Both the position numbers and the translations under genes were made by a program. A stretch of DNA of 64,000 nucleotides from Antedon mediterranea (Eukaryota > Echinodermata > Crinoidea > Comatulida > Antedonidae): the NCBI RefSeq assembly GCF_964355755.1, contig NC_092676.1, positions 6,182,288 through 6,246,287 of the forward strand. Reading direction: 5' to 3'. Shown here piece by piece: positions 58,079 through 64,000 of this stretch. The notes beneath the pieces were generated by a model, which was not told the DNA's origin, did no database searches, and was given only the letters and a program-made list of their open reading frames with translations. Every line of letters begins with the position of its first letter. Position 1 is the first letter of the stretch.

Positions 58079-58871
58079 AACCCATGCACTCGATGTTGCG
58101 GGTGCGAAACTCATGAATAACAAGTTAGAAAGAACTGACGGAATGGTGGACTTCCCTTCTTGTTGAGGCTGGGCGCGGCCGTCTTATACATCGACGATAT
58201 ACAAAATACCGATATTCTACTCTCAGTTAGGGGGTGCGTCTTTACACAGGTGCGACTTATACACCGAAATATACACTAACTTCTAAAATATTTAATTAGG
58301 CCTGCTAACAACGACCTACTGTGTAGTAGGCCTAGCCTAGGCTAGTTTAGACACGGGGCCTAACGCGCCCAAAACAGATTTAAAGTGTGAAACAAATTAT
58401 GAATAGATGTTTGAGCTCGTTGTTTTATTCAGTGTGTTTTGTTACTCTCAAATTCGCGTACAATTAACAGAGAAATTAACATAAAAAAAAAACTTTTTTC
58501 CACCCCCTCCCCCTACCAAAAAAAAAAACTTGACAGCAAACAAACAATTTTTTTTTTAGCCCTAATCTGAAAATGCAAGCAACAAAGCCTAACACACTAT
58601 AGTTGCTTAAAATACTTGGCGGTGAATAATGCAACGAAATTAAAAAATAAAACGGCTTACCTGCCAGACTTCAACCTGTACGAATCATAAGACCATATCG
58701 TTGGTCAATATTTCAGCATTTCTTTGGTCTTGCATTGTTTGAAGAGAAGCTGGAGCATTACAAAGACTATTATACTTTTTTATTCATGGTATAACAAATA
58801 TTGACAGTTTCTATTTTACCAAACAGTTGGTCTGTTCCATTATGGCTAAAGGGTAATTTGTAATCTATATA
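58079..58871. other. Inverted partners of the left arms
   Basis: 58225-58285 (GGTGCGACTTATACACCGAA) is the inverted partner of 54050-54080. 58480-58565 (TTGACAGCAAACAAACAAT) is the inverted partner of 53050-53067. No gene. Confidence 0.6.
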
Positions 58872-59730
58872 TCCATTTTGTTTTCAATCTGTGCTGCAGA
58901 GGTTGGATATAGATTTTTTTTTACGGATAATGAGCTAGCGTTTTCAGTCGCCGTATATTATGTACAAATCTTTATTATTGCAGTTAAACCACCCACGTGA
59001 CATCATCACCCTTCCCCCACTGGCATGAGTAGCGTTGTAAAGCCAGTAGAGGATAGGCCTACGGTGCATCACATGCCCTAAACGCAGAACAACTTTGGTG
59101 GGTAGGGTTAGGAACCAACTTAAGTATGAATTGGCTATAAGAAACAATTGAAAACCATTAGGCCTACTAATTAGGCCTAAGTTGAGTTAGATAATTTAAT
59201 ATTTATTGACGATTAAGTCGAATTTATGATTTGCCACGAATAGGGGTGGTTTTCACAAATTGTTATACATTATATAAACATATTATAAACGTCGTAGTGA
59301 TGTATCGTTACATGTACTATACTATTTCAATCGACTAGGACGGTGATAGTTTCAACAAAGTATTACATCGCAATGTTTTACTGTGTTTAGTGGTATATTA
59401 TTTGTAAAACATGAAAACAATTAATATTTCGTTACTACATGGATAAAGAATATATTTAACAATTGTTCCTCTTTGCACCCATCCTCTTTCCCATCCCTCA
59501 ACCCTAATGTTACATACAAAACACAAATTAAGTTTGTTTAAATTTGACTTAAACAATTTGTCTCATTTTGTGACAAGTTTTTCTTTCGGAAGTAATTCCC
59601 AGGGTGCTAATTTTAGTTCAGTACATAAATCACAGTGTCTATTTACTCGTTCCTGTAAACGACATGTATTATTGTCCTGCGGTACGTACATTTGAAATCG
59701 CCAGTTTTTTAACGCTGAAATTATTATGTA
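58872..59730. repeat. 0.9-kb inverted-repeat arm A' (right)
   Basis: Reverse-complement partner of 55341-56212; starts CCATTTTGTTTTCAATCTGT and reaches the hairpin at 59731. Single-base differences and small indels only. Confidence 0.95.
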
Positions 59731-59767
59731 CTAGAGGGTGAGCTTGCTTCGCTCGCTCCCCCTCTAG
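59731..59767. other. 37-bp hairpin CTAGAGGGTGAGC..GCTCCCCCTCTAG
   Basis: Same length and core (GCTTGCTTCGCTCGC) as the hairpin at 55304-55340, but a different stem sequence that still pairs apart from one or two mismatches. Confidence 0.85.
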
Positions 59768-60585
59768 GAAGTGTAGACGATGGTTCTCGGAATGATAATG
59801 TTCTCCTTATACATTTTCTGTCGGTTACCATTATTGAAAATGCTTGACATTCGTAAAACTAAACTACTTTGTTTCACAGTGTTTTAGATGATTAATAACA
59901 TTTTAAAGTATAGTTTTTATTGTTTGGTAGGGCCCTTTGGGGAGGCGGAGGTCATTTGAGGGAGGTGCTTATTCGAGGGATATATGTTAAATGTTTTAGT
60001 TCTAATAATATGGTAACATTTATAATCAAATGAAATCCTCTCATATATATGAAAAGTGGTAAAAAAGAATAACAAATGCTTGGTAAATTGCAGATAACAG
60101 TGCGGTGAATTCTACTACAAATAGTATAATTGTGTTATTATAAATATGTGGATGGACGTTTATTAGATAGTTGGGTTGTGGGGGGGGGGGGGAGTTATTA
60201 TTCAAAGTGATTTTTTATTGGAGAGGCGTTTATTCAAATGAATACCATCCTAATAATTATTAGTACATTATTTAATTTAATCATCTTTTGAAACTAACTG
60301 CCGTGACAGAGTGGGCCCAAGAAAGAAGACATTACGGCTTGCAACATGGGCAGACATCTCGGGACACAGGAAGATAGCCTACAGTTATTCCTGCAAGCTT
60401 ACTCAATAAAACTCAGCTATCGGGATTTCACTCGAAAAATGTCTTATCAAATCTCCCTATGTAATTTTATAATACTATTCCCCACAATATATTCTGATTC
60501 TTTATGGCGTATATTTAATTTGATCTTTATTAATTTGCAGTATAATTCCTATTATTTAACTACTGTACCTTCACACACGTGTGGT
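59768..60585. other. Gene-free spacer
   Basis: Includes GGAGGCGGAGGTCATTTGAG and GGAGAGGCGTTTATTC short repeats and a 13-G run near 60180. No exon recognised. Confidence 0.5.
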
Positions 60586-61470
60586 ATGTTTTAAAATAAA
60601 CAAAAAACTGAAATGGCTATGATTAATGGCCAATTTTTTTTTCGTCTTCCAAAGGGACACTGTATTGATTGATGGAAAGTGCCTGTTTCCAGTCACCTTT
60701 AGGGTCAAATCTATTATTTTAACTGCTCCCTTGTGTATAAAAGAAAGAAAATATTTGAAACTAAGGTGAACTTATCTTAAACCCGGAAATTACTTTGACC
60801 GGGAAGAATTGAAATTGAGAGGAAAATCCAATGTTGAAATCATAAATGTTGTTATAAAAATCTTTATAATATCTTCCTAAGATATAAATATGGAACAATA
60901 GCGTCGGCGTGCACACTAATGTTATCAAATCTACGTTTCGCGGTACATCTCGGATAGATAAGGTAGGTATCCAAGGCGGAGATTTGTACCGAAGTTTTTG
61001 CATTGTGCTCGCCTATGTCAGAATTAATATGTTTTAAAATAAACAAAAAACTGAAATGGCTATGATTAATGGCCAATTTTTTTTTCGTCTTCCAAAGGGA
61101 CACTGTATTGATTGATGGAAAGTGCCTGTTTCCAGTCACCTTTAGGGTCAAATCTATTATTTTAACTGCTCCCTTGTGTATAAAAGAGAGAAAATATTTG
61201 AAACTAAGGTGAACTTATCTTAAACCCGGAAATTACTTTGACCGGGAAGAATTGAAATTGAGAGGAAAATCCAATGTTGAAATCATAAATGTTGTTAAAA
61301 AAATCTTTATAATATCTTCCTAAGATATAAATATGGAACAATAGCGTCGGCGTGCACACTAATGTTATCAAATCTACGTTTCGCGGTACATCTCGGATAG
61401 ATAAGGTAGGTATCCAAGGCGGAGATTTGTACCGAAGTTTTTGCATTGTGCTCGCCTATGTCAGAATTAA
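60586..61470. repeat. 443-bp tandem duplication
   Basis: 60586-61028 and 61029-61470 are almost identical (a handful of single-base changes, e.g. TTATAAAAATC versus TTAAAAAAATC). ORFs in it are mirrored in both copies and resemble nothing I know. Confidence 0.97.
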
Positions 61471-61485
61471 CCATAATTTATATAT

Positions 61486-61518
61486 AGATTCGAGAACCAT
61501 CTGTGGGCACGACCTAGT
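61486..61518 (-). repeat. Third copy of the arm A end motif
   Basis: TTCGAGAACCATCTGTGGGC then ACGACCTAG is the reverse complement of 55342-55372, just inside the arm A hairpin. No hairpin accompanies it here. Confidence 0.85.
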
Positions 61519-62408
61519 TTTATTATCAATTTTCGCAGAAGATTTTATCTGCCATTTACTATTACTGTCTTATTATATCAATAATTGGTGTGAAGAAAGT
61601 TGGCATGATTATAATTGTGGTTAAAACCAAGTAAAATTAAGTGAGACTTAACACTCACATGTTACGGTACAAAACCAGTAGGCCTACATTATAGAGAAAA
61701 CGGCTGAGAAATAATATTGTAATAATACCACGACAATAAGCCAACATATCTCCACTTGGTTGTTCAACACAATATAACTTTTATTTAGCGCTGTTCCATA
61801 CGTTCTTTTTCTTACTACTGCTGTCTGCCTTTTGTTATGCAAATTATCATTGTACTATTATAGTACAATGCTTAAAACCTTTTTTACAAAGTGTAGTTCA
61901 TGGAGATGTTATACCTCCATATCTCTATGCGCCATACATACAAGGAAGGTAAACTATCCGAGTTCTATTGCTTTTGGAAACGGCGATTGGACCAAGAGTC
62001 TGAGGTAGGCCTACTGTAAATTTATACTATATTTGTTATTTGGCGAAACATAGTATCTGGGTAGGCTTTTGGTAGGTAAAAACATACGTGGCGTAATTGT
62101 TTAGTTCTAGTTCTAGTTTGTTTTATCTTTATACTGGGTGACCTCTTCAGTCAAAGACTGATCTCCCAGAGGGCCCAGTTGGTGATCAGTGGCTGTGATG
62201 TACTAGTACACCGGGGTAACCCCCTACTCGTCTCGAAAGATGTACTAGGTTCTTTAAAGTGCACACGAGCAAGTGTTTAGTTTGGTCATAGAGATATTCT
62301 CTATGGTTTGGTATAGATCGTTTTAGTTACGCTTACTAAAGATTTAAATGATAGGCCTATACGGTTAAATGATTGATCCTAAATCATTCATTTTACGTTT
62401 CAGAAAGT
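61519..62408. other. Region upstream of the second DUF1647 gene
   Basis: Contains a short perfect hairpin (CATTGTACTATTATAGTACAATG) near 61850 and a repeat-like stretch at 62140-62270 (GGGGTAACCCCCTACTCG, GTACTAGTACACC). The last bases before 62404 are a weak acceptor, so a 5' UTR exon may lie here. Confidence 0.5.
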
Positions 62409-63676
62409 ATGAGGTGGAAATCATGCATTACTACATTTGTTGCACTTGCTATTACGATGTTTACTTTATATACCTGTGTCAAAGGTCAGTAATTTAAATT
62501 TATTTTTCCATATATGAATATATATAAAGATATTGGATAATACACCTATGATTAAAAGTAGGAATTATTCGCAGTAATGTAATAGTATGGTAGCTAGTCT
62601 ATAAAAAGCGTAGCTTCTTCCCCTATACCTCCATGCCTGAGTGAAAGAAAACCAAATAATGGGATTCTAGATACAAATTAGAAAAAATGCATTTTTAAAC
62701 AATTATTTTGGAAAAAAAAATTAGCTATGCTATGCAAAATACATTGTGTGAGCCCTGTTGTGAAAATGTTATGTGAGGAATTAAAAATTGTGGTCAGAAA
62801 GTTTATATTTTTTATTTATTTGTTATAATATTCATTTTTTAATGTATATTTTTCAGTTCTTTTTCAAGGCTTCATTTTAGAAACCAACGATATAGTGAAA
62901 AATGTTAAATTGTCCGTACCAATAACACGGAATCCAAAAAGAAGGCCTGTCTACAGCTACAACACCGACGGCCGTGTACACACCAGTAATACCACAATTG
63001 ACATTAGCAAGGAAATAGATTTATTAGAATTGGACAGAAGGATAGTTATTGCGGCAGGGTTTAGTAACAAAGAAACTTACACAGGCCTAGGAATGATAAC
63101 GTCTATTCAGGCCCATATGCCTAACAAGAAAATTATTATTTATGATCTTGGAATTAGTAAACATAAAGTTAAATCTGTAAGTTTTTATTACAAAAATATT
63201 TTCTTCTCCTAAGTTACATTATCATAATATGAGAATTCTACTTTTTTTATCCTAAAGATGGAGGTAACAAATAATTAATTTACCTCCATGTCATAAACAG
63301 CTCAATCTAACGGTAAATCAACTGCATACAGATATCATTTTTACACCAAAAACATTTCTTGCAACTGGTGTCTTGTGATGGTCAATCGACACATTTCCAA
63401 TGTGCTTGTGCAAGTTGCGAAAATATTTGTCTGGACATATCGTTCAAATTTAACGATAACAACATCATAAGCAGGCATTCTCGGGAACTTAAATTCAATT
63501 GTATATTGTAGTATTACTTATATTAGTACTAAAATAATGTAGTTGTTATTAATTTATATTTCTAATTTCAGATGAAATGGATGTGCAATGTTGAAATTAG
63601 AAAGATTAATTACACCTTTTACCCAAGTCATGTTGAAATGCATGACAACATGGCATGGAAAATACTAGCAATTAAA
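62409..63676 (+). CDS. Second DUF1647-type membrane protein, N-terminal part (gene continues past window)
   Basis: Three coding exons: 62409-62484, 62857-63176, 63572-63676; 501 nt, 167 residues, in phase 0 at the last donor, with no stop before the window ends. The start MRWKSC plus TTFVALAITMFTLYTCV is a signal anchor. The core RIVIAAGFSNKETYTGLGMI, AHMPNKKIIIYDLGIS, CNVEIRKINYTFYPSH, NMAWKILAIK is a clean match to the DUF1647 pattern (the YDLG motif intact). Intron phases (1, 0, 0) and the 105-nt third exon equal those of the minus-strand gene at 49.2-52.9 kb, so they are paralogues in head-to-head orientation. Sequons NTT and NYT suit a luminal domain. The stalk is shorter than in the other copy (320-nt versus 443-nt second exon). 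Enzymatic role is presumed, not shown. Confidence 0.85.
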
Positions 63677-63730
63677 GTGAGTATGAGTAGTAACATGCAT
63701 ATAATTATCCTAACACTCTTGTAACCGTAA

Positions 63731-63893
63731 GCTTGATTCAGACGCAACACTAGGACGAGACGCAACGTAAGCGAATTGACCAATGATAAGCGACTGTAAT
63801 AATCCGTAGCTTAATTTGATTGATCAAAGATCAAATCACGTACGTTGAGTTGCGTCTCTGTGTTGCGTCTCTAGTGGGAACCAAGCATTAGCA
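63731..63893. repeat. MITE-B copy 4
   Basis: AGACGCAACACTAGGACGAG ... GCGAATTGACCAATGATAAG on the left; GTTGCGTCTCTAGTGGGAAC then CAAGC on the right. In the intron after exon 3 of the second DUF1647 gene. Confidence 0.88.
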
Positions 63894-64000
63894 CTGATCA
63901 CAGACTCGCCACTCCTATCAAGTTACGTTTTTAGGTCACACTTAAGTTTTGTACAGAATGAGTGTTTCTTCTCTATTGTGAACGTAGTTGTATACCAATG

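Noticed and set aside
60761-61624. Duplicated 80-residue antisense ORF and neighbours as a gene pair
   Set aside because: Identity is explained by the 443-bp tandem duplication; no homology, start context or splice evidence.
61840-61875. Hairpin as a microRNA precursor
   Set aside because: The perfect inverted repeat is only about 10 bp per arm, too short for a precursor.

Overview
This is animal nuclear DNA. Genes are split by canonical GT-AG introns, the sequence is AT-rich, and introns and intergenic gaps are full of short inverted-repeat elements, minisatellites, tRNA-derived SINEs and one LINE fragment. The protein set, together with the many TAGGCCTA words and TTTATTC-type short repeats, suggests an invertebrate deuterostome, most likely an echinoderm. 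That assignment is inference; I could run no search.

Layout. 1-8.0 kb: intergenic, with a TTAA-flanked DNA transposon (1445-2459) carrying a broken P2X7-C-terminal-like reading frame, and an 8-copy 93-bp array (5.06-5.80 kb). 8.02-41.13 kb, plus strand: a complete ASCC3 gene. I assembled 41 coding exons by hand; every junction is GT-AG and keeps frame, giving 2161 residues with two Ski2-like helicase cassettes, each followed by a Sec63 region. Its introns hold at least 14 copies of one MITE (called MITE-A here), copies of MITE-B, MITE-C and others, a LINE, and several satellites. One satellite grew out of the 3' end of exon 10 together with its 5' splice site. 41.1-42.9 kb: purine-rich, decayed repeat downstream of ASCC3. 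43.80-48.56 kb, plus strand: a complete 7-exon SLC51A (organic solute transporter alpha) homologue, 372 residues, with nuclear-receptor half-sites just upstream. 49.2-52.87 kb, minus strand: a complete 4-exon DUF1647-type type II membrane protein, 392 residues. 53.0-61.5 kb: gene-free, with interleaved inverted repeats, a foldback element, C-rich and G-rich arrays and a 443-bp tandem duplication. 62.41 kb to window end, plus strand: the first three coding exons of a second DUF1647 paralogue, head-to-head with the first.

The genes do not form an operon. ASCC3 is a housekeeping helicase for ribosome-collision rescue and alkylation repair. SLC51A is a plasma-membrane steroid/bile-type solute carrier. 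The DUF1647 pair look like Golgi or secretory enzymes made by local inverted duplication. The least explained parts are the exon-10 satellite in ASCC3 and the nested inverted architecture at 53-60 kb.
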